A stretch of DNA of 64,000 nucleotides, taken from assembly GCA_029783825.1 (NCBI GenBank), contig JAREIK010003431.1, forward strand, positions 122,805 to 186,804, written 5' to 3'. The translations under genes and the position numbers were made by a program. The stretch is from Sapria himalayana (Eukaryota > Streptophyta > Magnoliopsida > Malpighiales > Rafflesiaceae). Shown here piece after piece: positions 1 to 13,009 of the stretch. The notes under the pieces were generated by a model. That model ran no database searches and was not told the origin of the DNA. It saw only the letters and a program-made list of their open reading frames with translations. The first letter of the stretch is position 1. Each line of letters starts with the position of its first letter.

Positions 1-39
1 ATATGGTTAAGGGGACAATGGAGTATCGCGGGATACCCT

Positions 40-417
40 ATGAGGGTATTCAAATGGTCGACGACCTTCAATACCTCAGAAGAACCTTCGAATGCCCTGG
101 CTTGGTTCTCCTTCCCGAACCTCCCTTTGCATTTTTTTAATAAGTCTTTTCTATATTCTATTGCTCTCTGTGTTGGAACACCATGGTTGCTGGACCAAGC
201 TGCGGCCTGTATGACCAGGCCAAGCACTGCAAGAATATGCATAAAGGTTAACCTTCGCGAAAAACACCCAAATAGAATATGGGTGGGCAGTGATCACGGT
301 GATGGCTTCTGGCAGCCTGTAATATCAGAAAATATGCCAAAATATTGTGAGAATTGTCATAAGATGGGTCACGAAAGGGTGGAATGTAAGGTAAATATAA
401 AGCTAGGAGGGAGAGAA
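40..417 (+). pseudogene. LINE ORF1, gag-like protein with CCHC zinc knuckle (3' part)
   Basis: The translation of about 126 residues resembles the DUF4283/zf-CCHC_4 proteins that form ORF1 of plant LINEs. It has a hydrophobic 'GTPWLLDQA' segment and ends in a CCHC knuckle with spacing C-x2-C-x4-H-x4-C (CENCHKMGHERVEC). ORF1 products bind the element's own RNA. The N-terminal part of the family lies outside the window, so this is a fragment. The glutamate/lysine-rich reading at 484-744 may be the tail of the same protein after a frame change, but shows no domain. Confidence 0.65.
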
Positions 418-1203
418 TGAAAAGAGCATGGTAGAACAGGAGGAAGAAGCGAAGTAAGAGAGATTTGGGTCCAAAAAGAAAGGATGGCAGTAAATGAGAC
501 AGGGGAGATAGAAAGCTCCAAGGAATTTACTGCCACAATGGAGGCAGTAGGGGAGATGAAAGGTCCAGAAAGGGGAGCGGGGGAGGAATTAGAGGGGAGG
601 CAGAGAGCTGAAAAGAGTAAGGAAATAGGGGGAGGAGGGGAAATTGTTGAGATTGAATGGGAAGGAAGTATAAGAGAGGGAAGAAAAGTTAGTTCAGTAG
701 AGAAAAGAGGGTTGAGGGAGAGGAAGATACAAGGAGGTGGTTAGAAGAGACATACAGGGGAGTGGAAGGGTGGGGAATTCTGGGGCAAAATAAAGTAGAA
801 GAAAATAGAGTTAGGAAGAGGGTGAGAAAATGGACTTATCAAGGTGCATAGAACATTATAATTGGGTAGAGGATGATCTACTCTCGGAAGATAGATCGGA
901 AGTGAAAAGCTAGCCACCAGTTAGCACAAACAAAAATTAGAAAAAATAGAATGCATGTACACCGATGGATGACATAGAAGCACATAAACAAAAAATGGCT
1001 AAGATTGAAAGTAGGGAGATGGCGATAAATGAAATCAGAAGTATGGCCATGAAGCTAGATAAAGCACAACAAAGCTCACCTGTAAGAACAGAACACACCC
1101 ATCAAAGCACAAGTAAGTCTTCTAGAAATAGGAAAAATACTTGAACTTGAGGTACGAATCAAAGTGTACCATGAGGGCACAGGCTAAACACACGCTAAAT
1201 GGA

Positions 1204-4200
1204 TAGTGGCTTATTTTGGAATGCAAGAGGAGTAGCTAACACTCCAACGTTAAATAGGATTAAAAAACTCATTTAAATATATAAAGTTACACTTTTAACA
1301 ATTGTTGAGCCAATGGTAAGAGCGAATCAACTAGAAAAATACAAAAATTTAATTGGCCTTGATAAGTGTTTTTCGAACCAGAATGATAAGCTATGGATAT
1401 TGTGGAGCAGCACTTTGGACGTAAAAATCCTCTCAGGAAACAGAACAAATAATAAATTTCAGGAAAGGTAACCTGCAAGAAGTAATCTTCTCGGCAGTGT
1501 ACATGAGCAATGCAAAGGAGGAAAGGAAAAAACTCTGGCAGGAGATGAAAGAGATATCTAAAAGAAAGGTCCCCAGAATCATCGGTGGAGACTTTAACGT
1601 GGTTAGAAACTCCACCGAGAAGAGGGGCAGAAGGCCCCCTGATCCGATAGCTATAGCCCACTTCAATGAGGCTATAGCTAATGTTAATCTTATAGAAGCG
1701 GATTTTCTAGGCTCAAATTATACCTGGTGCAATAACTGGAAAAGGAGAGGAGCAATATGGTCAAGATTAGATTGGGTTCTCTATAACACAAAAATCTTGG
1801 ACAAGATAGGTGAAATAAAAGTTAAACATCTTAACATAACCTTTTCGGATCACATCCCGCTTCTACTCTCTTTTAAAAACTATAATAACAGGATACACAG
1901 GGGGTTCAAATTTCAAAATACTTGGGTATTGCATGGAGATTTTGAAAAAAAAGTAAAAAACTCATGGGAAATCCCAGTTTCGGGAAACCCAATGCAGATT
2001 TTGACAACAAAATTACGTAGACTAAAAATTACTTTTGGGGCATGGAATAAAGAACATTTTGAAAACATCTCTAAAATAATACAGGAAGTAGAAGAAGAGG
2101 TGGCATATATGGAGATTAAATATGAGGAGATGCAAGATGAAATCACAAAAATTAAGTTGAGTAAAGCTAAAGCGGATTTAAGGCTTAGATTGCACATGGA
2201 GGAAAGATTTTGGAATCAAAGGTCTAAAATAAAATGGTTAAAGGAAGGAGATAAAAACACGAAGTTCTTTAATGTGATGGCAAAAGTAAAAGTTCAAAGA
2301 CAAAAAATAAAAGGAATAAAAAATGTAAATGGTGAGTGGATAGATAAAGAAAAGGATATAAAAATCATGCTAGAAGATTATTTTAAAAGTCATCTATGCA
2401 GGAGCACTGGTCCGAGAGGAAATATGCTTATGAATGCTATTGAAAAGAAAATCAATGAGGAGGAAAACAAAGCACTAGAAAGAATTCCGAGTGAGGAAGA
2501 AATTAAAGAAGTAGTGCTTAGCTCGAATAAAGACAGTGCTACAGGCCCGGATGGATGGAGCAATGAATTCTTTCAACATTGTTGGAATATTGTTAAAAAA
2601 GACATGACCATGGCCTTTGCATGGATTTTTGAGGGTGTAGAAGTCTCTAAAGCCTTGGCCAGCTCATATATTGTCCTTATTCCAAAAAAGAAAAACCCGC
2701 AAAAAAGTGAAAATTATAGACCAATAAGTCTATGCAATGCAGCATATAAGATCCTAGCTAAAGTCCTACAAACTAGGATGAGCAAAATCTTTCCTACCAT
2801 CATTTCGGTGGAGCAAGCGGAGTTTGTTCAAAATAGGCTTATGATGGAAAACATCAATTTAGCCATGGAACTAATAAGGGAACTTGGAGCTAAAACGAGA
2901 GGGCATAGTGTGATTTTAAAGCTTGACCTATCAAAAGCATTTGACAAAGTGGAATGAGATATTTTATGTAATGTAATGAGGAAAATGGGTTTCTCAGAAT
3001 TCTGGATAGATTTAATGTTTAGATGCATCTCTAGTACTTGGGTAAAAATCCTCATAAATGGGTAGGCAGGAGTAGAATTTAAGCCATTAAGAGGATTAAG
3101 ACAAGGAGATCCTCTATCACCCACTTTATTTAATATATACTTAGAGCTATTGTTAGTAAATTTAAAAGTGGAAATGAGTAAGGGTAAAATCACCACTTTT
3201 AAACAACCTAAAACTAAACCTAATGTGAGTTGCTTGGCATATGCATATGATGTTATAATCTTTACTAATGCCAGTAGATCATCTTTGAAAAATATGATGA
3301 GTCTACTTCAAACTTTGGAAAAAGAATCAGGGCAATCATTGAATAAGAGCAAATGTCAATTCATAACTGCAAGAAAAACCCCAGAAAATATTGCTTTAAA
3401 AATCAAAAGAATAATAGGATTTGCACAGAAAATAGGAGTCTTAATGTATCTGGGGTGCCCGATATGTGAAGGAAGGCTCAAGAAGGAATATATAGCATAC
3501 ATGGTAGAAAGATTAAGAGCAAAGATTGTAGGATGGAAGGAAGAGTTATTAAACATGACATGAAAAATATCTTTGATAACACGCGTGCTGCAAGGTACCT
3601 TAGCTCATATCCTAATGAATTTGCAGCCAAAAAAAATCATTATTAGAAAGTTAGAGAAAGAAATGTCAAATTTTTTATGGAGCAAAAAAGAAGGTAAAAC
3701 GAAGTTACACTGGAAAAAATGGGAGGATTTATGCTGCCCCAAATAAGAAGTAGGATTAGGCTTCACAAGTCTAAGTGATTTAACCAAAGCATGGGCCTAC
3801 AAAAACTGGTGGAGGCTAAAATAAAATGGAAGTCTTTGGGCTAACTATATAAAAGCTAAATATAGCCTGGGAGACAAGGCATTTAAAACCCCTAGAAATG
3901 CAACAAATAGTTGGAAGCTTATGCACATGCAGCAGAAGCTAGTTGATAAGCACGCAATATTAAGTCACATCGGATGGAAATGGACACTAAATGCATAGGG
4001 AAGATTTACCTTAAAAGTGCTAAAGAGCTAGTAAGAAATAAGAGACCGGTGCAGAAAATCTTTAAAGGAATATGGGGGAAGGAAGCACCGCAAAAAATGA
4101 GCATATTAATGTGGAAAATTCTTTCCAATGCAATTCCGGTGGATGAACACATTCAAAAAAAGGAGTGATACTTGCATCTAGATGTGAATGCTGCCTAGCA

Positions 4201-5010
4201 AACACTGAAAGCTCGGATCATTTATTTTCTACAGGGATGATCACATTACAAGTATGGAATAAATTAGAAGCAAATGCAGAATTAGGAAGGAACGTTCTAA
4301 CATTGAAAAGTAGACTAAAAAACTGGAGTCAAAAGCCTGTGAAAAATAAAGTCCTTAAATGGTTAAGAGAAAATATTACGTACATTATTATATGGTATAT
4401 TTGGAAAGCTAGAAATAAGAGCTGGTTTGAAGGCATACAAATGAACGCCAAAAGCATACTAGAAGATATAAAAAAAGAATGTTCATTTATAACGGCCTGC
4501 TATCCTATAAAAATTAGCTCCATGGGAATATATGAAATAAGGAAAAGGGTATGGGGGTTGTCTACAATCAAACCGAAAATACCATTTTTACACTCCATTT
4601 CATGGCATAAACCTCCACAAGGTGTGTTAGCCCTAAACACAGATGGTAGTTTTAATAGAGAAATGGGAGCATCAAGGGGAGGAGGCGTCATAAGAGATGA
4701 AGAAGGAAGAGTAGTGAAAGCATTCACGATAGGGGGAACAACCACTTCAGCTTTGCAAGCTGAAATCCTGGCATTAATAAAAGGTATTCAAATATGTAAA
4801 GAAATGAATTTTCAGAAGATTCGAGTTCAAGTTGACTCAAGCATTTTGGTGGATTTAGCTAATAATAAAATAGAATTGTGGTGATTCGAGAGAGAGCTTG
4901 AAGAAATAAAAGAAATAATAAAAGATTTGAAGGGTGAAATAAAACATGTTTATAGGGAGGCAAATGCCCTAGGCGGACAAACTAGCGGAAGAATGAATGT
5001 GGAAAGGATT
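1204..5010 (+). pseudogene. LINE ORF2: AP-like endonuclease, reverse transcriptase, zf-RVT, RNase H (broken)
   Basis: ORF2 makes the nick and copies the RNA during target-primed reverse transcription. It begins near 1,209 with the endonuclease start 'FWNARG'. The frame is disturbed, then runs open from 1,497 with 'GGDFNVVRN', 'SRLDWVLYN' and the catalytic 'SDHIPLLL'. The RT domain starts near 2,515 (SATGPDG, YRPISLCN). It reaches the first catalytic Asp in 'LKLDLSKAFDKVE' and is then cut by a TGA at 2,955-2,957 where the family has Trp. 'GDPLSPTLFNIYLE' follows near 3,110. The active-site box reads YAYD near 3,240 instead of the usual [YF]ADD. zf-RVT lies at about 4,040-4,270 (CECC...H) and RNase H at 4,618-5,000 (NTDGSF, LQAEILAL, VQVDSS). 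The damage is mostly G-to-A and C-to-T like. Confidence 0.85.
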
Positions 5011-5019
5011 TCGTGAATA

Positions 5020-5945
5020 TGATGGTAAGAATATCCCTAATAGATTTAAAGGCATAAGCGAATTGGATAAAATAGGATACCCTTATATTAGAATACAAAA
5101 TAAGTTAAAATAGTGAGCGTTAAAAAGCTACATAAGAAACAAAAAAAGGCCTTTTAAAATGAGAGGTGAAATTTAGCCATCCTGGTCGTGAGGGATGGCG
5201 ATTTAATGGTCGGTTGGTTTTTAGTGTAAATTTGAAACATATGCATATTAATGCTTGTTAGCTGTTTGGCTTAAAGCTCTTGCAAGTACAAAAGAAGAAT
5301 GATGTAAAGAATGACAGGAAATAAGCAAGGAGTCTGCACTGGTTAGCCTTATGGTATCAGTGGGGTTTATTAGTAGTGAACAATGCATGTAAGAAAGTAT
5401 AACATGGAGAAAGACATGTGAAGGCGATGGTGAAGTTGCTTGAATCTGTATTTCTGGATAGTCCTGTCTTGGGTTTGTTTTCTTAACAGGATAAGAGCAG
5501 GCGGACAGGAAAGGGAAATCCAAAAGAGAGGAAGGGAGAAGCTGGCAATGGCTGCTCTTGGTGCAGTCCAGGAGAAAGTAGCACGGAGGCAAAGTGACCT
5601 CTGAAAATGAAGAGAAGACAAGATATAAAGCTAGAAATCTGAGATGTCATGTTTGTATTTGCCTTGATTTGTTTTGTTTCTCAGATTATGTTTGACAATG
5701 TGTTAAGAGTGGGGAAAAGGGTATGGGGTAGGTTAGAATATAAAAGTTATATTTAGTTGGATAAAGTGGCAGATGAAGTAGAAATAAAGTGCTGGAGAAA
5801 TGACAAAGGCATCAAGTAGGCAGGAAATGGAAGAAAAGAATGCAGTTGAGGAATAAAGAATACAGAGAAAAATCATAGCAAACAGCAATAAACAGAGCAT
5901 GCAACATTGCTAGAAAATCATAAATTTATTTCAAATGCATACAAA
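5020..5945. other. Unassigned stretch between LINE and purine tract
   Basis: No domain, terminal repeat or conserved reading frame is recognisable here. The two open frames on the minus strand near 5,250-5,620 are low-complexity and have no family resemblance. Part may be the 3' untranslated region of the LINE. Confidence 0.3.
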
Positions 5946-6069
5946 ATTAAAAGTAAAGTGTAACTCTCAACAAATAGAGGTTAGAATAGGCTAAGGAAGA
6001 GTGTAAGGGGCAATAGGCAGCAAGCAAGTAGGTTGTAAAAATGGTATTCCTCCACCAAAAGAGAGGATT

Positions 6070-8035
6070 AATATTAATAAAATAAACTTTCCAAAAAAAA
6101 GAATAAAAAGAAGAAAGAAAGAAAAAAAAATAAGAAGAAAAGAAAGAATAATTAAAGGAAGAAAAAAAAGAAATTAAACAATAAAAAAAATAAAGAAGAT
6201 ATAATACTAGTATAATAAGAAGCAAATGAAGAAAAATATGTAGTAGAAGTAGAAGAAGAAAAAAAAAATTAAAAGAGGAACAAGAAGATAAAGAAGAATA
6301 AGTAGAAGATGAAATAGAAAAAAAAAGAAAAAGCAAAAGATGTAGTAGTAGTAGAAAAGAAGAAGATCAAAAGTTTAAGAAGAAAAAAAATGAAAATGAA
6401 AAGAGAAGTAGAATAATTAAAAAAGGAAAATAAGACAAATAAAAAAGAGGAGGAGAGCGAAATGAAGACGAATAAGAAGCAACATAAAAAATCTAAAAAG
6501 TAGAAACAATAGCAAAAATAGAATGAAAAAAAAGAAGAAAAGTAGAGGAAGGAGAAGAAAAAGGAATAACTAAATAAGAAGAAAAAGAAAAAAAATAAAA
6601 ATACAAAAAAAAAAAGAAAATGATGAAGAAGAAAAAAGAAGGATAAAATGGAAAGAATATGAAGATGATTAGAAGGAGAAGAAGCAAAAGAAGAAGAAGA
6701 AGAATGAAAGATGGAAAGGAGGAAAGGGAGGAAAGAGAGAGAAAGGAGGAATGAGAGGGAAGGGAGAAAAGAGGAGAAAGGAGGGGGATGGGAGAGGGGG
6801 GGAGAGGGGGGGGGAGTAAAAGTAGAAGATGAAAAAAAAATATAAGAAGAAAATGATATATATAAAAGATATATAAAAAAATGATGATGTAGAAGATGAA
6901 AAAGTAATCATGGTAGGAGTAAAAGAAGAAAACGATGATGAAGCTGAAGAAATAGAAGAAAAATAAGATAAATAAGAAGAAAAAGTAGAAGTATAACAAC
7001 ATGAAGAAGAAAATTAGAAGAAAATAAACAATAAGAAGTAGTAGTAGAAGAATAAGAAGAAGAGGAGAGATTAGAAGAAGAAGACAAATAATAAGATGGA
7101 CATGAAAAGATGAGAAAAAGTAGTTGAAGATGAATAAAAAAATTTGAAGAAGTATAAGAAGAAGATGATTAAGAAGAATATGAATAAGATAAAAGAAGAA
7201 ATAGAATAAAAATTTAGGACAAGGATAACAAGAAGAAGAAGAAGATAATAATTATAAAGAAGAAGAAGTGAAAAAAGAAGTGGTAGTAGTAGCTGAAGAA
7301 GAAGAAAAAGAAAAAGAAATAGAAGAATGAGTTGCACTATGATACATATAAATAGAAAAGAAAGAAGAAGAAAAATAAGTAGAACAAGAAAAGGTAGAAA
7401 AATATGTGAAGAATACAAAAATAATAATAAGAAAAAAAAAGAAAAAAAGAAGAAGAATAAGCTAAAATTAAAGAAGAAAAAAAAGTAAAAAAAAAGAAAT
7501 ATAATAATAAGCTAAAGAATAAGAAGAAAAAAAGGCAAAAAAAAAAAGTTGAAGCAAAAGAAAAAGAAAAAAAATAAAAAAAAAATAAAAATTGATTAAG
7601 TAGAATATGAAAATTAAAAAAGATGAAGAATTGGAAGAAGAGGTACAATAAGAAAAAGAAGTTGTAGAATCATTATAAGAAAGAGATGATAAATAATTAG
7701 ATATGGAAGAAGAAGAATAAAAATGAAGTAGAAGAAGAATAATAAAATGAAAAAGTAGAAGAAGAATAATAATAATAATAATAATAATGAGAAGAAGAAA
7801 AAATAGAAAACTAAGATGATGATTGAGTAAACCAAGAAAAATAATAATAATAATAAATCAAATAAGTAATAGAAGAACAAGATGTAGAAGAATAAAGAAG
7901 AATAAAAAAATTTAGAAGAGGAAAAGGGAGAGGAAAGAAAAATGAAGGAAATGAGATGGAGAAGAAGTGGAAGAAATAGTAATATCTAAAGAAGAAGATA
8001 ATAATAATAATGAACAAGAAAAAGAAAAAGAATGA
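6070..8035 (+). repeat. 2-kb polypurine (GA/GAA-rich) low-complexity tract
   Basis: For almost 2 kb the + strand is nearly all A and G, with words such as GAAGAA, AAGAAG and GAAAAA. Only scattered T (mostly in ATAA/ATGA) and very rare C interrupt it. It is not a clean microsatellite, since no single unit is kept. Around 6,700-6,825 the A-rich purines give way to G-rich ones with runs up to nine G. The Phe/Leu/Ser-rich open frames on the minus strand are a by-product of the all-pyrimidine complement. Confidence 0.9.
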
Positions 8036-8039
8036 GAAT

Positions 8040-9300
8040 ACTCTAAGAATGTATAATTAATTTAATCAACTAATAATTAGTCAACTACTGTTCTAGTCGC
8101 AAGGATAAAAATAGGTTTTTTATATTTCTTAAATTTCTTTACATATAATGGCATATCTAAGTTGCTTGTTTATTTTTATACTTGGTTAAATAATGAATAC
8201 TAGATTATTATAAGATTTTCCTAGTGCTCTACTAGCATACAAGGTAGTAATTACCTATTGGGTCCTCTCCATTGATGATCCCCTCATAACTATTACCTCG
8301 ATATTTTATCATCGAAATAACAAATCATCTCTACTCAAGTATCATTCAAAATCAACACTTTTTAAAAAACTATAACTTATCTTAATATTTGCTTCATATA
8401 TGCATTCTTTTTCTTGAACATCATGTGTCACAAAGATGTGAACTAATATAATATTAAAAGTATTTGCATTTTCAACTTTTTTAAAACTATACTTGCATCA
8501 ATAAATATATGCATTCCCTCAAATCTTATTGGTAGCAGTCATATGATAAATTGTAGCTTGTAGGACTGTCACTACCTTATTAGTCACTTATATTCACACA
8601 TGTCTTGTGGCTTACCTATCACATTCCATCGTGATAATATGTGTCTCTCACACTAAATATAAAATCATTAGAAAAATATTCTATAAAACCTCCATGTTAA
8701 TTGAGGACCAACTCATCTAAGATATGCACAATTGATTAGCTTATAAAAGTTTCGTACTTTTGGTTTCATAAGTACTATACTCATAATGATTATATTTGAC
8801 CTCAATTTTAATTTTTGAGATATAGGATTACTTTCCACATCATGATTAGAATGATTATAACTTTATTCCTACTATTTTGCATGTGTGCCTCGTGGCTTAG
8901 TTGTCACTGTCTATCACGATAATATGCACAAACATACAAATAGTAAATTATAATCTTAGTTCTGAATAAATATCATATCTATTAATAATAAAACCATAAT
9001 ATAATCTAAATATAAAGTTCATCAATTATATATCATCACACATAAAAAAAATACACCAACCCTATGTCTCAATTTAGCCTACCATTAAGGAGGAATTGAC
9101 ACAAGATAATTAGAAATATATCTAGTAAAAATTTGGATTCTCAACATTAGCCCTCAAAAGAATCTATGATTCAATTCCTTAAACTTATAATTCTCATGTA
9201 GTGCACCTCAATCTACTACTAAGTGGGGATTAGAATTTGTGCCCCCCTTTAGGGTTCAAGCTTATGCCTTGTGTTCCTCCTTACTTGTGGATATCTTTTA
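8040..9300 (-). mobile_element. Degenerate LTR fragment related to the Athila-like element at 47.6-55.4 kb
   Basis: By eye, several blocks match the two long LTRs further right in the same order and orientation. One is the stretch with 'TCATAATGATTATATTTGACC' followed by a motif like 'GTCACTGTCTATCACGA' (8,780-8,930). Another is 'CAATTTAGCCTACCATTAAG' (9,070-9,100), which parallels the LTR 'AATTAGCCTAATATTGAG'. Identity is low. No internal domain is attached. The fragment ends where the inverted repeat begins. Confidence 0.5.
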
Positions 9301-9369
9301 GGTAATTATGTTCTTGTTGTTAATATAAATTCTTTTGTCATTTTTTTATTTATAGAATTAGTGCACATG

Positions 9370-10390
9370 GCCACCCAAATTTGATGGAAAGATAAAGTCA
9401 TTATGGGAGATCAAAGCTGCTCAATGGTATTCTGATTTTGTTCATAAATTAAAGAAATTAAAAGAAATGCTTGATTTTATATCCGAGGAAGACTGTCCCG
9501 AGTGACTTATTTATTGGGAGGAGCCAGATGTGAAGAAAAAATCAGATATTACCAGCAAAAATCTACAAAGTGAGGTTGCTGGACTGGGTACAAGAATTTA
9601 TCGACATATACGAGGTTCAAAGTCGAGCATCGAGCAAGCTCGAGATTTGGTACAAATTTAAAATTCTAAACATATCTATATTTTGTGTTTGTCCTAATAG
9701 TCCAATAAATATAATCTCCGCTTTGTTTTAATAATTTTGTTAAATTTTTTTATCATTTGTTTTTTTATGAATTAATAAAAACATATTCTAGGCTGGAGAA
9801 TTGGGTCGAGATCCAAATTTCTATAAGATTTTCAAGAAGATGCATGTGAAGAAAGTGGGTAGTCAGTATGTTGACAGTAAGTCTTAGATAATTGTAGTAA
9901 GAAATTGTTATATTAATTAGACTTTATAAAACTATAGTACATTATGAACATTATTTTGAATGCAAAATTTTTATTTTATTTTTTATAAATCTAGAATAGT
10001 TTTTATCTCCATTTTATCTCAGGACCTAATGGAAAAATGTTTGACAACTTCTCATCAACAAGTTGAGGGTTCTATGAATCTTCAACCAATTGACTATGAT
10101 CCAATTTATTTAGAGACAATAGGAGGTCGAAAGAAGCAGTGAGTGTACGGAATCGGCTCTAAGGGAGTGACATTTTGTTGTAGTAGTCGTGATTCTAATT
10201 CATCTATCTCGGCAATGGTTAGTGAGGCTGTCGAACAACAAGCACATGAAACAAATGAACGTATTATAGATATAGAGACGGAACTAAAAAATAAGAATGA
10301 GCAGATAACTAATTTGATGGAAGAAATGCAAGAAATTAAAGAAATTTAAAAAGCAATGCAACAACAGATGTCCTATATGAAGTCATAGTT
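9370..10390 (+). pseudogene. Inverted 3' copy of the CACTA TNP1-like (Transposase_24) gene
   Basis: This is the inverted duplicate of the minus-strand gene at 16,759-18,460. It carries the Transposase_24-type signature 'LGRDPNFYKIFKKMH' near 9,800, then 'LMEKCLTTSHQQVEG', 'YLETIGGRKKQ' and 'VYGIGSKGVTF', followed by a coiled-coil-like tail rich in Glu, Asn and Gln (10,200-10,350). TNP1-type proteins bind subterminal repeats of CACTA elements. Stops interrupt it, for example TGA in 'CCCGAGTGACTTA' near 9,500, and the same stop exists in the other arm, so the decay came before the duplication. The 5' exon present at 18,550-19,241 is missing here. The hAT MITE of the other arm is absent, leaving the intact target near 9,808. 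Confidence 0.75.
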
Positions 10391-10860
10391 AGCGGCATTA
10401 GTGCATTAGATAGCATTCCGAGATCCAGCTATGAATCCTCACAAGATAGGCCAGCATTCCCTACAAATTATGAGGATGATTAAGTATGAGAATTATTTCT
10501 AAACTGATATTTATTTTTGTCTGTGTAGTAAATAATTATGATATTTCTTTGCAAGTATCATTTTTTTAGTCTGGTTTTGTTCTTTGCTTTTTCGATTAAC
10601 CAAATTATGAATCTTTGCAGTACACTTTATGTGAGAGAAAAGAAAATATTTTGATTCAAAGCATTCTGACATTTCCATGCTCCTTCCAATGCATGGGTCT
10701 CATATTTACCGATTTCAGCTTTATAAAAAGTGGGCTAGCTTATATTATCTTTATTATTCTAAAAACATTTTATTTTTGCACTCTTTTTATTTCTAAACAT
10801 AATTGCTGGACATCTTTTGATTTTTGGTGAAGCTGTATGATAATAAACTTTAATTTGTGT

Positions 10861-12930
10861 TTGTTCATGTCGATAATATTTATTTTTATATATCTGTGAA
10901 TATGTTTTTGTGTCTCTTAATTTTTTGGGTAGAGTTTTAGCATATTATAGGTATGTAAAAGCCCATAATCAGCAGCAGCGACAGAGGCAGAGATGGCACC
11001 GATGGATGTGGCCGCAGCAGAAAAGGCATCGAAAAAGGCAGCAGTGGCAGCACCGGCAGAAGCAATTGAGGCGACATCAGCGGCAGCGATGGCGGAAGAA
11101 GCAGCAGCCACAACTGCAGAGGTGGCAGGGGCAGCAGCGGCAGCACCGACAGCCATGGCAGTAGCAGCGGTAGCGGGAGTAGTAGTGGTAGCGGGAGCAG
11201 CAGCAGCAGCTGGAGCAGCAACAACGACATCATATGCGGTATATACATACATATATAGTCAGTATATACGTACATATAATACTATAGTATTTTATGTACA
11301 TATATATTGAGTATATATATGTACTCAGTATATATGTGCACATAATACTATAGTTTATATATACATATACTGTAGTAAAAACTGTACGAGTGAAATGCTA
11401 GTATATATGTACATATTTACTGCAACAATATATATTTATCAAAACATAGTTATTTTTTATTTATTTTGATTTGATTTGGTGGTTTAAATTTCTTACAGAT
11501 GTAGTACCGCATTGTTTTCCATACGAAGCTTGTATAAGTGAACACATATTTCAACAAACTTGAAGCAAAGTGACTAGGACAGCATTTTCACAGTGGAAAA
11601 TTGGTGATCGGAGGAGCAGTGGGAGAGAAAGCAATATCAATGCATTGATAGATTATACTTTATGCATATTCGATAGATACATTGATTAATAAGATGTAAT
11701 ATAATTTTTATTATTTTTTTGTTTATGTTATTTAAAATATTGTATTGGAATAAGTTAGTGAATGAATTTTTTTTTAATTTAAAATTTTCTTTTATAGTTT
11801 CTATTTTTAGTAAATTTATTTTTAAAATATTAAATTATTTAATTAATTTTTTTTAAAACTGTATTACATTCAACTATAATTTTTGTTTGTTCATATCTAT
11901 AATAATTATTTTTATATATCTGTGAATATGTTTGTGTATATCCTAAATATTGGGTAGAGTTTTAGCCTATTATGGGTATGTAAAAGCCTATTATCATCAG
12001 AGGTAGCTACTGTAGTTGCGGTAGTAGCGACAGTGATAGCAAAGACGGTAGTGGTGCAAGAAGTGGCGACAGCGGTAGTGGCAACAATAGTGCCTATAGC
12101 ATCGTCGGTAGGGGCGGTAGCCGCTGCAGAGGCATTAGAGGCAGTGGAGACAGCCGCGACAGCAACGGCAGACGCGGCAGCTGCCGCAGCGGAGGCATCG
12201 AAGGAAGCTGTGGCATAGGAGGCAAAGGCAACGGCTACACTGGAAGCAATGGCAGCAGTGGCGGTAGCAATAGCTACATAGGAAGCAGCGACAGCAGCGA
12301 CGGTGGCGGCAACGGCAACTCTGGCAGTGGTGGCAGCCGCCACAGCGGCTAGTGGCTGCAACTTCGACAGTAGTGGCGGTGGTGGTAGCTGCGATAGCAG
12401 CAATGGTATTGGCAGCGACAACGGCAATGACAGCAGTGGTAGGAGTGGCAGCGGGAGCAGTAGGAACGACACTTATTGAGATATATACGTACGAATAAAG
12501 TCCGTATATACGTACATTTAATACTGCAGTATTTTATATACGTATATACTCAGTATATTTGTACTCAGTTTATATGTACACTTAATACTGTTGTTTATAT
12601 GTATATATACTATAGTAATATATGTAGGAGTGAATTGCTAGTATATATTTACATATATACTGCAAAATTATATATGTATTATAACATTACTTTTTTTTTG
12701 GCTGAGTGGTTTAATTTTTTTACAGATATGATGCCGCATTGTTCCTCATACAAGGCTTCTATAAGTGATTAGATTTTTCATTAGACATTACGTACTGTGA
12801 CTCAGACAGCTTTGTCGCAGTAGAAAAATGATGATCGGAGGAGCAGAGAGAGAGAAAGCAATGTTAATGAATGGATATATTAAACTTTATGCACTGTCGG
12901 TAGATAATTTATAATAAACAAAAAATAAAA
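10861..12930 (+). repeat. Two tandem ~1-kb repeat units (left arm), each with a GCN-rich and a GTAC-rich array
   Basis: The units run from about 10,861 to 11,884 and 11,885 to 12,930. Each starts with a conserved AT-rich lead (TTGTTCAT...GGGTAGAGTTTTAGC) and then 'GGTATGTAAAAGCC'. Next comes a GC-rich array of imperfect trinucleotides with frequent GCA/GCG/GTA steps (10,968-11,232; 12,000-12,477), then an AT-rich array built around GTACGTATATAC and its variants (11,232-11,420; 12,478-12,640). The unit closes with a conserved block after '[TC]TTACAG' containing 'CGCATTGTT' and 'GATCGGAGGAGCAG'. They lie where a CACTA subterminal region would be expected. Confidence 0.8.
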
Positions 12931-13009
12931 TCATTTAATTCATATTCAAATTCAATATTTTACATAATTGAAACAAAAAAATAACAAACTTTTATTTTTA
13001 TTCATCAAT

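Larger units (their letters stand above)
1..5010 (+). mobile_element. Degenerate plant L1-type LINE retrotransposon (5' end outside window)
   Basis: The order is that of plant non-LTR elements: a gag-like ORF1 with a CCHC knuckle, then an ORF2 with endonuclease, reverse transcriptase, zf-RVT zinc-finger and RNase H segments, all on the + strand. The frame is broken by several stops and shifts, so the copy is inactive. The 5' end is cut by the window start, and no clear poly(A) tail or target duplication marks the 3' end. The RNase H C-terminal motif (REANAL) fades out near position 5,000. The lineage is clear from domain order; the exact boundaries are not. Confidence 0.85.

Noticed and set aside
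1287..2197. Minus-strand open frames within the LINE
   Set aside because: Shadows of the LINE ORF2, which has clear domain motifs on the other strand.
5947..8017. Several Phe/Leu/Ser-rich open frames on the minus strand
   Set aside because: They are the complement of the polypurine tract. Pyrimidine-only DNA lacks stop codons, so the open frames carry no coding meaning.
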